DNA of 64,000 nt, taken from positions 1-64,000 of the forward strand of contig NZ_LROS01000079.1 in the NCBI RefSeq assembly GCF_001675165.1, written 5' to 3'. The position numbers and the translations under genes were made by a program. Each line of letters starts with the position of its first letter. Positions within the stretch are counted from its first letter, which is position 1. Positions 25,257 through 34,605 of the stretch are shown here, piece by piece. The notes below the pieces were generated by a model, which did not search any database, was not told the DNA's origin, and saw nothing but the letters and a program-made list of their open reading frames with translations. The DNA comes from Clostridium ragsdalei P11. Its GTDB lineage: Bacteria; Bacillota; Clostridia; Clostridiales; Clostridiaceae.

Positions 25257-26522
25257 ATGGATAAAATCCAATATGACAATTACGTTAAAATATTAAAAGA
25301 AGAGTTAATTCCAGCTATGGGATGCACAGAACCAATTGCCATTGCATTTACAGCTGCAAAAGCAAGAGAAGTTCTTGGACAAATGCCAGAGAAAATAGTT
25401 ATTTGCTGCAGTGGCAATATTATTAAAAATGTAAAGGGAGTTATCGTACCTAATTCCGGTGGAGAAAAAGGTGTGGAAGCTGCAGCTATTTTAGGTGTCG
25501 TAGCTGGAAAAGCAAATTTGGAACTCCAAGTTATCAGTGAAGTGAAGCAAGAAGACATCGATAAAGCTAAGGCATTACGCAAAAAGGGGATCTGCAGCTG
25601 TAAACTAGAAGAAGGAGAAGAAAATCTTTTTATCCGTGCAGAATTAACGGCTGGACATAATATGTCAGCTGTAGAAGTCAGAACAAAACATAACCACATT
25701 GCCAAAATTGAAAAAAATGGTGAAGTAATATTTGAACAGCCTGACGTAGTAACTAAACAATCTGGAGATAAATCAAAGCTCAATATCAAAGACATACTTC
25801 AGTTTGCCAATGAAGTAAACTTGAATGATGTACGAGATATTATTAGCAGACAAATTAAATATAATTCTGCCATATCAAAAGAAGGCTTGACTCATAATTG
25901 GGGCGCTCAAGTTGGACGAACTCTTATAAAATTTGGTAGTAATGATATACGTACCAAGGCAAAAGCAGCTGCCGCAGCAGGTTCTGATGCAAGAATGAAT
26001 GGATGTGCCCTTCCCGTAGTCATCAACTCAGGAAGTGGTAACCAGGGAATCACCTGTACCATGCCAGTTTTAGTTTATGCTAAAGAGATGGGAGCGGATG
26101 AAGATACACTTTATAGAGCTCTTGTTTTAACTAACCTTATATCACTACATCAAAAACGTTATATAGGAAATTTATCTGCTTACTGTGGAGCTGTATCAGC
26201 AGGGACAGCTGCAGCTTGTGGTATTGCTTATTTAAATGGTGGTGATTATGATACAATTGGAAAGACCATAATCAATTCTATCGGCACTGTTGGTGGTATT
26301 GTATGTGATGGAGCCAAAGCTTCCTGTGCAGCAAAAATTTCTAGTTCAGTCGATGCTGGTATAATGGGATATGAAATGGCAAAACATGGTTTAGTATTTC
26401 CATTTGGTGAAGGACTTGTAGAAAAGGATTATGAAAAAACAATTCAGAATATCGGTCGTGTGGGACATCAAGGTATGAAATCAACTGACGTAGAAATTCT
26501 TAATATTATGATAGGTAAATAA
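25257..26522 (+). CDS. UPF0597 / L-cysteine desulfidase-like (serine-dehydratase-related) protein
   Basis: The protein has 421 residues from the ATG at 25257, placed by AAGGGGGC eight bases before it. The frame is open 42 codons further up but has no other ribosome site. Family blocks are PAMGCTEPIAIAFTAA (residues about 19-34), SGGEKGVEAAAILG, NGCALPVVINSGSGNQGITC (about 247-266) and CDGAKASCAAKISSS (about 351-365). The conserved cysteines are placed as in enzymes that hold a [4Fe-4S] cluster and split L-cysteine to pyruvate, ammonia and sulfide. It starts divergently from the FCD GntR gene. Specific substrate is inferred from the family only. Confidence 0.82.
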   Translation: MDKIQYDNYVKILKEELIPAMGCTEPIAIAFTAAKAREVLGQMPEKIVICCSGNIIKNVKGVIVPNSGGEKGVEAAAILGVVAGKANLELQVISEVKQEDIDKAKALRKKGICSCKLEEGEENLFIRAELTAGHNMSAVEVRTKHNHIAKIEKNGEVIFEQPDVVTKQSGDKSKLNIKDILQFANEVNLNDVRDIISRQIKYNSAISKEGLTHNWGAQVGRTLIKFGSNDIRTKAKAAAAAGSDARMNGCALPVVINSGSGNQGITCTMPVLVYAKEMGADEDTLYRALVLTNLISLHQKRYIGNLSAYCGAVSAGTAAACGIAYLNGGDYDTIGKTIINSIGTVGGIVCDGAKASCAAKISSSVDAGIMGYEMAKHGLVFPFGEGLVEKDYEKTIQNIGRVGHQGMKSTDVEILNIMIGK

Positions 26523-26588
26523 CCTCTTTTTTATAATTTTTGAGAATGAATTACTATACTCAATTAAACCATAAATATTACCTATAAC

Positions 26589-26657
26589 AACCATCGGATA
26601 AAAATATTATTTTTAACTCAACTTTCGCACATAAGAAATTAATTTTATCCGATGGTT
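26589..26657. repeat. Hairpin enclosing a possible solo end of the palindromic mosaic family
   Basis: Perfect 15-bp arms AACCATCGGATAAAA (26589-26603) and TTTTATCCGATGGTT (26643-26657). The 39-base loop contains CTCAACTTTCGCA (about 26618-26630), identical to the left end of copy C at 41321. The arm sequence TTTATCCGATG also opens family R copy 2 (10865). It lies just after the desulfidase-like gene and may serve as its terminator. The remaining 26658-26878 stretch has no ORF and carries the promoter of the GH18 gene. Confidence 0.5.
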
Positions 26658-26878
26658 ATCTATTATAGTACCCGTCACTTTGTTAAAAACTCCTTCTACC
26701 CTCTGGCTTTCTAAAAATTTTTTAAAATATTGTAAGATTTTATGACTTTAGTCCCTATATCAATGTGACTATAGAAATCTATTAATATACAAAAAAAGGC
26801 TTTATAATTAGATCATCAAAGGAGAGAAATATTAGATTTGCCAACCTAATTCAATAATAAATTTAAGGAGGGGTACAG

Positions 26879-28207
26879 ATGACAGTTAAAAAAAGCTTTT
26901 TGATATTCATTACAACAATTATTTTTCTAATTTCCAACATACAATTTGCTGCAGCAAAAAAAAATAATTCTCCACCACCAACTCCAACAGGATTAACTAT
27001 TTCTAATATTAGTACAAGTTCTCTTACATTGAGTTGGTCTTCAGCATCTGGTGCATCGGGATACTATGTTTATATGGCTTCACCAAATGATGCTAACTAT
27101 ACCAAAATTGCTACTGTTACTAGTACAAATTTAATAAAGTCCGGACTAACTTCTAATACTAATTATTGGTTTTATGTCACAGCTTATAATCGCTACGGTA
27201 CCTCAACAAGTTCAATCCATGTAACTGCTGCTACCCTACAGGCTTCTATAATACCAACCACATCTAAAAAGCAAATTTTAGGTTTTACAACCTATTATTA
27301 TTCGGGAGATTCGTCCTCTTACAATTCAATGGCAGCTAATACTTCAACTATTGATGAAATAGCTACGCAAACCTATACTACAGACAGTCTTGGCAATATT
27401 TCAGGATTAGTTCCAACTAACCAAATTAGCTATGCAAACAGTAATGGAATTAAAACCTATGCAATGCTTCAAAATAATTTTGATGGCAATATTGCAAAAT
27501 CAGTACTAGAAAATCAAACAAATAGACAAAAATTAGAAAATAATCTTTTAAACGCAATAAAGGTAAATGGCTACAAAGGCGTAAATGTAGATCTTGAAGG
27601 AGTTTTCTATTATGATAGAAACTACTACACAACTTTTGTACAAGAACTTTACAATTTGTTAACTCCACAAGGTTTTTCAGTAACCCTTTCAGTACCAGCT
27701 AAAACAAGTGATAGTACAACAAATTCTTGGAGCGGAGCATACGATTATGCTGCATTAGCAAAGTATTGTGATCAAATAGCTATAATGACCTATGATGAGC
27801 ACTATCCTGGTGGGACGGCAGGTCCAATTGCATCTATATCTTGGGTTGAAAATGTAATTAAATATGCAGTTACGGTAATTCCAAGAGAAAAAATTATGTT
27901 AGGTGTTGCAGCTTATGGTTACGATTGGTCATCAAATGGTACAAAAGCTTATGGAATAAATGGTATGTACAATATTGCAGCTGCAAACAATGCGTCTATA
28001 CTGTGGGATAATATATCAAAATCACCATATTTCAATTACACAGATACTTCTGGTATAGCTCACTCAAATTGGTTTGAAAATGGCCAAAGTTTAGGATATA
28101 AATTAGATTTAGTTAATTCCTATAATTTAAATGGTATTGCCATTTGGAGATTGGGGCTTGAAAATGCAGACTATTGGACAAGCATAAAAACAAAATTTAA
28201 TAGATAA
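26879..28207 (+). CDS. Secreted glycoside hydrolase family 18 protein with fibronectin type III domain
   Basis: The protein has 442 residues. A signal peptide (KKSFLIFITTIIFLISNIQ, cut likely after QFAAA) is followed by an FN3 domain (about 33-117, with PTGLTISNISTSSLTLSW) and a GH18 barrel (about 133-440). The active-site strand is YKGVNVDLEGVFYYDR (about 233-248), with the VDLE acidic pair; later barrel parts are DQIAIMTYDEHYPGG and the closing GIAIWRLGLENADYW. It resembles spore or wall-modifying glucosaminidases (YaaH/YdhD type) but has no LysM domain. It starts with ATG after AAGGAGGGGTACAG. Confidence 0.85.
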   Translation: MTVKKSFLIFITTIIFLISNIQFAAAKKNNSPPPTPTGLTISNISTSSLTLSWSSASGASGYYVYMASPNDANYTKIATVTSTNLIKSGLTSNTNYWFYVTAYNRYGTSTSSIHVTAATLQASIIPTTSKKQILGFTTYYYSGDSSSYNSMAANTSTIDEIATQTYTTDSLGNISGLVPTNQISYANSNGIKTYAMLQNNFDGNIAKSVLENQTNRQKLENNLLNAIKVNGYKGVNVDLEGVFYYDRNYYTTFVQELYNLLTPQGFSVTLSVPAKTSDSTTNSWSGAYDYAALAKYCDQIAIMTYDEHYPGGTAGPIASISWVENVIKYAVTVIPREKIMLGVAAYGYDWSSNGTKAYGINGMYNIAAANNASILWDNISKSPYFNYTDTSGIAHSNWFENGQSLGYKLDLVNSYNLNGIAIWRLGLENADYWTSIKTKFNR

Positions 28208-28251
28208 AATATCGGTATAATGACAAATTTAATTACCATAAATTATTTGCT

Positions 28252-28555
28252 CAACTTTTACAGATGACATTTGACAGAAGACAGAGGACAAAGAAGGTAA
28301 GTTTTCCTCCTTACGTCAGAAACCTAATTTATTTTTAAGCTTGTTTTGCTAACGCAAAACAAGCTTAAAATTTATATAAGTCAGCAATATTTCGCTTTAG
28401 CGAAATGAGACATTAAAAATTTAATTAAAGATTTTCCGTAGTGTAACGAAGAAAAATTCTCCTTCCACTGTCCTCTGTCAATTGTCCTCTGTCCTCTTAA
28501 AAATATTGTTTCGCATTATTTTTACATTAAGTAAAATCTTCATATGTGCGAAAAT
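28252..28555. repeat. Palindromic mosaic element, copy B (long form)
   Basis: The word TGTCCTCTGTC appears at 28469-28479 and 28483-28493, and its complement GACAGAGGACA at 28280-28290, forming the arms. The core holds TTACGTCAGAAA (28311-28322, inverse of copy A), a perfect 17-bp hairpin 28333-28349/28354-28370 around GCTAACGC, a second hairpin ATTTCGCT/AGCGAAAT (28389-28406), and AAAGATTTTCCGTAGTGTAA (28427-28446). It occupies the gap between the GH18 and VOC genes. Confidence 0.7.
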
Positions 28556-28559
28556 TAAA

Positions 28560-29027
28560 TTATTTACATTCTTCTAATTGCCTTATATAATCAATAGGAA
28601 ACTGAGTACGCTTAGCTGTTTCTTCAGGTGTCAAACCTTCATTTAAAAATCGCTTTATAACACTTACCATGCTTTCTCCAACCTCAATAATATGTTTATC
28701 GGGATCATAAAACCTGATGACTCTCTGCCCCCATGGATGTTCTTTAACATCATGAACATATTCTATTTTATCAAAATTCTTTAACCTATCTACAAATCCA
28801 TTTAAGTCCTCTTCTTCAAAATAGAGTTCAAAATTATTTGACTTATTGGTAACTTCATTTTTATTTATATCAATAAGTTCTGCAAAACCTTTCTGTATTG
28901 CAAAGCTGTTTTCAAAAGTAACATTTTCTCCAAAATCCATGGTTACCTTCTGATTAAGCACTTTTTTATAAAAATTTTTTGAAATCTCAATATCACTAAC
29001 GGCTATAAGTGGACATACAAATTTCAT
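28560..29027 (-). CDS. VOC-superfamily (glyoxalase/bleomycin-resistance-like) protein
   Basis: The protein has 155 residues from the ATG at 29027; GGAG lies nine bases before it, while an ATG at 29036 overlaps that site. The beta-alpha-beta-beta-beta modules are seen in PLIAVSDIEISKNFYKKVL and HPWGQRVIRFYDPDKHIIEVG, the second holding the metal/ligand glutamate. The last 35 residues (FLNEGLTPEETAKRTQFP) look like a small helix-turn-helix-like extension, unusual for the family. It is the third gene of the YbaK-AraC-VOC operon. Confidence 0.82.
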   Translation of the reverse strand: MKFVCPLIAVSDIEISKNFYKKVLNQKVTMDFGENVTFENSFAIQKGFAELIDINKNEVTNKSNNFELYFEEEDLNGFVDRLKNFDKIEYVHDVKEHPWGQRVIRFYDPDKHIIEVGESMVSVIKRFLNEGLTPEETAKRTQFPIDYIRQLEECK

Positions 29028-29075
29028 TTCAAACATCTCCTATATATATACTTTTCTAACATTATTCATTATATA

Positions 29076-29927
29076 TCAATATTTAAAAAGTTCATTGTAA
29101 AAATCAGACGTGTTCTTGAAAAATTCTTTAGGAGAAACTCCACATATTCGCTTAAAATCATGAATAAAATGTGATTGATCAAAATAACCCAAGATTTGAG
29201 ATGCATTTATGTAACTTTTATTCTCAGCTTTTTTTAACATATTTATTGAATAATTTACCCTAGAAATTCTTAAAAGCATTTTTGGATTTATCCCAATATA
29301 CTCATTAAACAATCTATTTAAATGACGCTGGCTTACATATTCACTTGATGATAATTCTTTTACTGTTATCACTCCATTTGCAGCTTTAATTTTCTCTAAG
29401 CTAGATCTCATAACTGCATGCTGCTTATTATTTTTCTCTACTGCTTTCAAAAAAATCCTGTTCACCATTGAAATCATATCATCTGCATTATTTGCAATCT
29501 CGGCAGCATGATTTAATGAATCATACAAACACTTGTCAACTTCATCTACTTGTGTTTGAATATCACATAATTCTGATTGTTTTATACCAGTAATAGCATG
29601 CAGGCCACCAGGTACAAACTCAATAAAAAATCTTATTTTTTTAGAGTTCACATCATTTTTTACTATAACCGTCTTCGTTGTTGCTCCCCAAAGGCTTAAT
29701 AAAAAATTATTATTTTCATAAGTATATATAATACAACCACTGCAGTCAGGTATTAAAGTTAAATCACCAATATTATCACTGCACCTTCCCATTTCTTTTG
29801 GATTAGGAAATAATATAGTATAATGTGCAATATATTTTCTAAGCAGAGGATGAGGCTCTATGTATATGTAATTAGGTGTCTCTTTTATTTTTAAATGTTT
29901 CTTTACTGAAATATCATTAAAGAACAA
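29076..29927 (-). CDS. AraC-family regulator
   Basis: The protein has 283 residues and starts with TTG at 29927 behind AGGAGGAG. The N-terminal 160 residues are a DUF6597-like sensing domain (YIEPHPLLRKYIAHYTIL). The C-terminal AraC domain shows VSQRHLNRLFNEYIGINPKM (first helix-turn-helix) and ASQILGYFDQSHFIHDFKRI followed by GVSPKEFF (second). It lies between the YbaK-like gene (21 bases upstream) and the VOC gene, so it likely controls this operon. Confidence 0.88.
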   Translation of the reverse strand: MFFNDISVKKHLKIKETPNYIYIEPHPLLRKYIAHYTILFPNPKEMGRCSDNIGDLTLIPDCSGCIIYTYENNNFLLSLWGATTKTVIVKNDVNSKKIRFFIEFVPGGLHAITGIKQSELCDIQTQVDEVDKCLYDSLNHAAEIANNADDMISMVNRIFLKAVEKNNKQHAVMRSSLEKIKAANGVITVKELSSSEYVSQRHLNRLFNEYIGINPKMLLRISRVNYSINMLKKAENKSYINASQILGYFDQSHFIHDFKRICGVSPKEFFKNTSDFYNELFKY

Positions 29928-29948
29928 ATCTACTCCTCCTATGTAAAA

Positions 29949-30506
29949 CTATTTTCCTGTTAATTTCACATATGTTGGAAGATGTTCTGTATGTGGAAGA
30001 AACTTATCTATAATATATTTGGTCTTAATCTTAAGACTTGAAGTATTAATACAAGGATGACATCCCACATATTCCTCTTTTATTACATCCTCGTCTATCA
30101 AAAGTTTTACGTTATGATCTGCATCATTCATAAGTCCCATAACACTCACAGATCCTGGTGTAATATTAAGATATTTTTCCATATACTCCGCTGGTGCAAA
30201 TGACAAACGAGAAGATTGAATCTGAGCAGACAATTCTTTTGTCTTGAACTTTTTATCGCCAGGCATCATAAGCAAATAAAAGTCAGTTTTCTGGCTGTTA
30301 CACAAAAACAAATTTTTACAAATAGTAATCCTCAAAAGCCTTTCTACATTATGACAATCCTCAATGCTTGCCGTTACATCGTGATCTATACGACTATAAG
30401 GGATGTCAAGCTCCTCCAGCAAATCATAAACTGCCATCTCCTTAGATAATCTAGAATCTGCTGGTTTTGTAGTATAAATAGTTGAATCAATATGTATCTT
30501 TGTCAC
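29949..30506 (-). CDS. YbaK/ProXp-type aminoacyl-tRNA deacylase (PrdX-like)
   Basis: The protein has 185 residues and starts with GTG after GAGAGGTAATTAAATTA. The YbaK/EbsC fold is seen through the catalytic-lysine segment MMPGDKKFKTKEL (about residues 79-91), SVSVMGLMND (about 118-127) and the GxxP-like end GCHPCINTSSLKI (about 147-159). These proteins hydrolyse mischarged tRNA such as Ala- or Cys-tRNA(Pro) in trans. First gene of a three-gene operon with an AraC regulator. Confidence 0.85.
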   Translation of the reverse strand: MTKIHIDSTIYTTKPADSRLSKEMAVYDLLEELDIPYSRIDHDVTASIEDCHNVERLLRITICKNLFLCNSQKTDFYLLMMPGDKKFKTKELSAQIQSSRLSFAPAEYMEKYLNITPGSVSVMGLMNDADHNVKLLIDEDVIKEEYVGCHPCINTSSLKIKTKYIIDKFLPHTEHLPTYVKLTGK

Positions 30507-30583
30507 TAATTTAATTACCTCTCTTTCTTAAACATGGTATTATAAGTATCAAAAGCTCTTGTAAAAATAGAACATTTTGTCTC

Positions 30584-32005
30584 TTAAAAAATTACCTTTA
30601 TTGCGGTACCCTCTCCAACCTTACTTTCTATATCAATCCTAGCATTATGAATTTTAGCGATTTCCACACACAAAGAGAGTCCAAGCCCTACACCATTACT
30701 AGCCCTTGCCCTGGATTTGTCCACCATAAAAAATGGTTCCATTACCTTTGATATGTCCTCTTCTGGAATACCAATTCCGCTGTCCTTAACTTCCAATATT
30801 ATATTAGAAGCATCATATTTATATACCTTTAGGTATATTTTATCACCAATTTGAGATGCTTTAACGGCATTATCAACAAAATTAGTTATCATCACCGTCA
30901 TTAACTCTTTATCCATTGATAAATTTAAATCTTCAGCTGAAATTTCTAAATGAATATTTTTCTTCTCCAATTTTGGCTGCATGGAATCTTTAATTTCAAC
31001 TAGAAGCTTAAGAACATTTTCACTTTTCATTTTAAAATCTTTTTTTCTCAAAATAATTAAATCCATTAATTTGAAGGCTAATTTTTCTAATCTCTTGCCT
31101 TCGCTGTATATATAACTTAAGGAGTTTATAAAGGTTTCCTCATCATACTTAGTAGTTCTAAGAAAATCAGCATAACCTATTATAGAAGTTAATGGCGTTC
31201 TAAGCTCATGAGCAAGATTATCAATAAATCTCTGCTTATCCTCTGAAGCCATCTTTAGTTCATTTATTTTATCCTCCACAACATCTGCCATATCATTAAA
31301 GTTTTTTGATAATAATCCAATCTCATCATCCGATATTACCTTTATTCTTTCACTAAAGTTTCCAGCAGCTATTTTTTGAGTGGTTCTAATTAATTTATTT
31401 ATAGGATTTACTATAAGCTTACTTAATGCTACAGTTACTATAATTAAAATTATACAAACAAATATATTTAATTTTAAAAGAAGATTCAACAAATATTTCT
31501 TATTGTCATAAATACTTGAAACATCCTTAACATAAGAAATTTTATAGTAATTATTGTCTAAATTTATTTTTTTCGTTATAAATAAATAGTTTTTTTCATC
31601 AATATCACGTATTATATACTTCACTTTATTAAGCTGAACATTAAGTTCCTCTCTTCTATCTGATATATTCATGCTTAAATTAGTAAAAATAACTTTATTT
31701 CTATTATCTATTACCTCAATATATATATCCTGTTTTCCAAAATTATTTAAATATGTACTAATCATTGAATCTATACTTTGTTTATCAAGCTCAGTCTTGT
31801 AAGAATTAGACTCTTTTTGAATTTTAAACAAAAATAAATTTGATTCTACAAAAGAGCAAAATCTTTGCTGTTCATTTATTCCAGAATTAATTTCTGTATT
31901 AAGATTCAGTTTAAAATTACTGTTAATTAAATATATTGACGAAGGAACAAAAAATATTTCAAATATAACCAAGGTACATAAAAATATCTTCTCCCAGAAC
32001 TTCAT
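30584..32005 (-). CDS. Sensor histidine kinase with HAMP domain
   Basis: The protein has 473 residues. Two helices (about 5-27 and 174-198) enclose an outer sensing domain of some 140 residues. HAMP follows (NPINKLIRTTQKIAAGNFSE), then the phosphoacceptor block DNLAHELRTPLTSIIGYADF (about 262-281) and the ATPase domain (FVDNAVKAS, DSGIGIPEEDI, GVGLGLSLCVEIA). Its ATG follows directly after the response-regulator stop with GGAGGG at the end of that gene, so the two are translated together. Confidence 0.92.
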   Translation of the reverse strand: MKFWEKIFLCTLVIFEIFFVPSSIYLINSNFKLNLNTEINSGINEQQRFCSFVESNLFLFKIQKESNSYKTELDKQSIDSMISTYLNNFGKQDIYIEVIDNRNKVIFTNLSMNISDRREELNVQLNKVKYIIRDIDEKNYLFITKKINLDNNYYKISYVKDVSSIYDNKKYLLNLLLKLNIFVCIILIIVTVALSKLIVNPINKLIRTTQKIAAGNFSERIKVISDDEIGLLSKNFNDMADVVEDKINELKMASEDKQRFIDNLAHELRTPLTSIIGYADFLRTTKYDEETFINSLSYIYSEGKRLEKLAFKLMDLIILRKKDFKMKSENVLKLLVEIKDSMQPKLEKKNIHLEISAEDLNLSMDKELMTVMITNFVDNAVKASQIGDKIYLKVYKYDASNIILEVKDSGIGIPEEDISKVMEPFFMVDKSRARASNGVGLGLSLCVEIAKIHNARIDIESKVGEGTAIKVIF

Positions 32006-32659
32006 TTAACCCTCCAGCCTATACCCTAATTTAAATACAGTTTTAATTTTATCTTTCCACTGAAGCTTTTTTCTCAATTTTTGTATATGGTTATCTATTG
32101 TTCTAGTTTCTCCAACATAGTCATATCCCCAAATTTTTTCTATTAACTTTTCTCTGGTTAATACAACATTTTTATTTTGTACTAAAAACACTAATAATTC
32201 AAATTCCTTTAAAGTAAGCTCTACAGCTTCACCTGCTTTCCTAGTTGTCATTTCTTCTAAATTTATCTCTACATCTTCAAAATTTATTACATTAGTATTT
32301 TTATTATAATGTCTAAGCACATTATCAATTCTAGCCAATAATTCAATACCTTCAAAAGGTTTGGTTATATAATCATCTGCTCCAGATCTAAGACCATATA
32401 CCTTATCTGTAACAGAAGTTTTAGCAGTTAAAAATATAACTGGAATTTCTAGAGGCTTTATCTTTTCAAGTAGTGTAAATCCATCTATTTTAGGAAGCAT
32501 AACATCTAAAAGTATTAAGTCAAAGCTGTCATTTTCAATTTTCTTTAAGGCTTCTTCCCCATTGAAAGCTGTTTTACACTCATAATTTGCCATATTTAAA
32601 TTCAACTTTATTAAGTTCGATATTGGAAGCTCATCCTCAACAACTAATATTTTTATCAT
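32006..32659 (-). CDS. OmpR-family response regulator
   Basis: The protein has 217 residues. The receiver has VEDELPI, phosphoacceptor LILLDVMLPKIDGF (about 48-61) and YITKPFEG. The winged helix ends in TRTIDNHIQKLRKKL. The ATG follows a GGGGGACAAGC site. It is paired with the kinase directly downstream and lies below the secreted PepSY-like gene, which is probably its target or signal accessory because all three lie on one strand, though a strong terminator (32747-32794) separates them. Confidence 0.92.
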   Translation of the reverse strand: MIKILVVEDELPISNLIKLNLNMANYECKTAFNGEEALKKIENDSFDLILLDVMLPKIDGFTLLEKIKPLEIPVIFLTAKTSVTDKVYGLRSGADDYITKPFEGIELLARIDNVLRHYNKNTNVINFEDVEINLEEMTTRKAGEAVELTLKEFELLVFLVQNKNVVLTREKLIEKIWGYDYVGETRTIDNHIQKLRKKLQWKDKIKTVFKLGYRLEG

Positions 32660-32746
32660 GATTTGCTTGTCCCCCTATTCATATCTGTAATTTCACTTTT
32701 TTAAGCTTTTTATTTCTTAGTTTTATACTAATCCACCATTTAACTT

Positions 32747-32794
32747 AAGTGGAAATAATCAAATTAAATATATAGTCTCTGATTATTTCCACTT
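32747..32794 (-). terminator. Terminator between the secreted protein gene and the two-component genes
   Basis: AAGTGGAAATAATCA (32747-32761) pairs perfectly with TGATTATTTCCACTT (32780-32794), 15 bp. It follows the stop codon of the secreted protein gene, so the regulator needs its own promoter or depends on read-through. Confidence 0.75.
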
Positions 32795-32806
32795 TAAACT
32801 TATTTA

Positions 32807-33628
32807 CTAATTAATTTTAATTTGTCTAATTTGGTTATTAAGGTCCTTTTTCATAGAAGGCAAAAGCTTAATACTCTGTAGTTGATAATATACTACAGAA
32901 TAATCTTTAAGATTTATTTCAAATTCGGCATCTCTTCCGTCATCTAGCTCACATCTTACTAATAGCCTGCCAAAGTTAATATTTTTATCAACTTTTATAG
33001 TATTACCTTTAATTTTCTTTCCTATTTTTTTGCAGAAGCTTAAAGTCGCATCTTTAATTCTATTATCAACAATTGCAGGCTTAAAATCCTTGTCCGAGTC
33101 ATTTTCAGCTCTTACACCTACTATTTCACCTGTTTTCTCATCTATAGAAACAGAATAGTTACACATCTTATTTTCATCATAATTTTTAGGAGTGAAAAGA
33201 ATATATATCATTCTCTGATCTTTTGCTTTAGCCATATTTTCTGCCTCTACTTTTGCATCTTCTGGATGTTCTTTTGAGTATTTTTCCCTTATTTCTTCAA
33301 ATTTTTTTTCACCCTCTGAACTTTCTTTTTCGTCTTTCTTATTTAATTGTTGTGTTTCCTTCGCAATATCAGCTGATCTGTCTACTTTAATTTGTGAAAA
33401 ATAGTTTGAATCTTTTCCCATGTAATTTTTCATTGCTTCTGTAGCTATTTTAATTGCTTCTTCATCATTCATAGTTCCCTGCTTTAAAGCATTACTATTA
33501 CTCCTATTTTCTGCTGCTGCAACTACATTTTTAGTAGTATCCATTTTTTCACTTGCATAGGTAATTCCTGAAGCACCTCCTACTACTAATAATGTTAAAG
33601 CCCAAACTAATATTTTTTTTCTATTCAT
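32807..33628 (-). CDS. Secreted PepSY-like protein of unknown function
   Basis: The protein has 273 residues from the ATG at 33628 behind GGAGGTATTTATT. An in-frame ATG at 33676 is not supported. A signal peptide (KKILVWALTLLVVGGASGIT) is followed by a highly charged lysine/glutamate linker (about 95-130, ETQQLNKKDEKESSEGEKK) between two copies of PepSY-like alpha/beta modules (DEEAIKIATEAMKNYMG, and YSVSIDEKTGEIVGVRAEND). Such proteins often inhibit proteases or sit in the envelope. It is the upstream neighbour of a two-component pair. Function unknown. Confidence 0.65.
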   Translation of the reverse strand: MNRKKILVWALTLLVVGGASGITYASEKMDTTKNVVAAAENRSNSNALKQGTMNDEEAIKIATEAMKNYMGKDSNYFSQIKVDRSADIAKETQQLNKKDEKESSEGEKKFEEIREKYSKEHPEDAKVEAENMAKAKDQRMIYILFTPKNYDENKMCNYSVSIDEKTGEIVGVRAENDSDKDFKPAIVDNRIKDATLSFCKKIGKKIKGNTIKVDKNINFGRLLVRCELDDGRDAEFEINLKDYSVVYYQLQSIKLLPSMKKDLNNQIRQIKIN

Positions 33629-33906
33629 AATAAATACCTCCAAAATTGTATTTAGCTGTTTAGCATGCCAAAACATCTTTACTACAATATAAAGTATATA
33701 TTAGAGATATGTAAAAACCATCCTTCACTTGTCACCAAGTTGTAAAATCTATGAACAATTTACCATATAATAATATCTATTATATATACATTATAATATA
33801 ATATTTAAATGTCTACAAAATCAGTTTAAAAAATTGATGTTAAATTTATAAAATCGTATAATTATTAAAAAAGAATGACAAAACAAAATTTAAGGAGAAT
33901 ACAACT

Positions 33907-34602
33907 ATGAATAACAAAATTCTAATTATAGATGACGATAAAGAACTTTGCTCACTACTTCAAAAAAGCGTTAGCACAGAAAACATAGAAGCAGACTGCT
34001 GCCATTTTGGAACTGCTGGTTTGTCTGCCCTTAAAAATAGTGAATACCAACTAGTTGTTCTTGATGTTATGATGCCTGGAATAGACGGCTTTGAAACACT
34101 AGAAAGAATTCGTAAAAAAAGCAGTGTTCCTATTCTTATGTTGACTTCCAAAAATGACAACAGCTGCAAGGTGAGAGGACTGAGAGCTGGAGCTGACGAC
34201 TACCTTACAAAGCCTTTTAATATAGACGAATTTATTGCTCGTGTTATTTCGCTAATTCGCCGCTATACTCGTTTCAATCCTTCTGATGTACAAGCTTCTC
34301 AACTTGTTTATAAAGGACTAACAATAGATTTAGACAGCAGGACGGTTACTGTTCACAATGGCACAGTAGAACTACCACCAAAAGAATTTGATATTCTTTT
34401 ATACTGTGCAAAAAATCAAGGAAAAATTTTAACAAAAAAACAGATTTATGAAGAAGTTTGGGGTGAACCCTATGCATACGATGACAGCAATATTATGTCC
34501 CTTATAAGTAGGATACGTAAAAAAATCGAGAAAAATCCAAGCAAACCTACCTTCATTCAGACAGTAAAGGGAATTGGATATCGATTTAATAAGGAGGTAT
34601 AG
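33907..34602 (+). CDS. OmpR-family response regulator of the second ABC module
   Basis: The protein has 231 residues. The receiver has IDDDKELC, phosphoacceptor LVVLDVMMPGIDGF (about 52-65) and YLTKPFNID. The winged-helix C-terminus has LPPKEFDILLYCAKNQGKIL and SNIMSLISRIRKKI. The ATG follows AAGGAGAATACAACT. It is followed three bases after its stop by the kinase and then by the ABC operon, with 11-bp direct repeats as its probable target. Confidence 0.92.
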   Translation: MNNKILIIDDDKELCSLLQKSVSTENIEADCCHFGTAGLSALKNSEYQLVVLDVMMPGIDGFETLERIRKKSSVPILMLTSKNDNSCKVRGLRAGADDYLTKPFNIDEFIARVISLIRRYTRFNPSDVQASQLVYKGLTIDLDSRTVTVHNGTVELPPKEFDILLYCAKNQGKILTKKQIYEEVWGEPYAYDDSNIMSLISRIRKKIEKNPSKPTFIQTVKGIGYRFNKEV

Positions 34603-34605
34603 CAA

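Noticed and set aside
28261-28500. Short tandem words (TGTCCTCTGTC, GAACTTT) that looked like a degenerate CRISPR or satellite
   Set aside because: Units are only 7-14 bases, without regular spacers, and are mirrored in a palindrome. They belong to the mosaic element.
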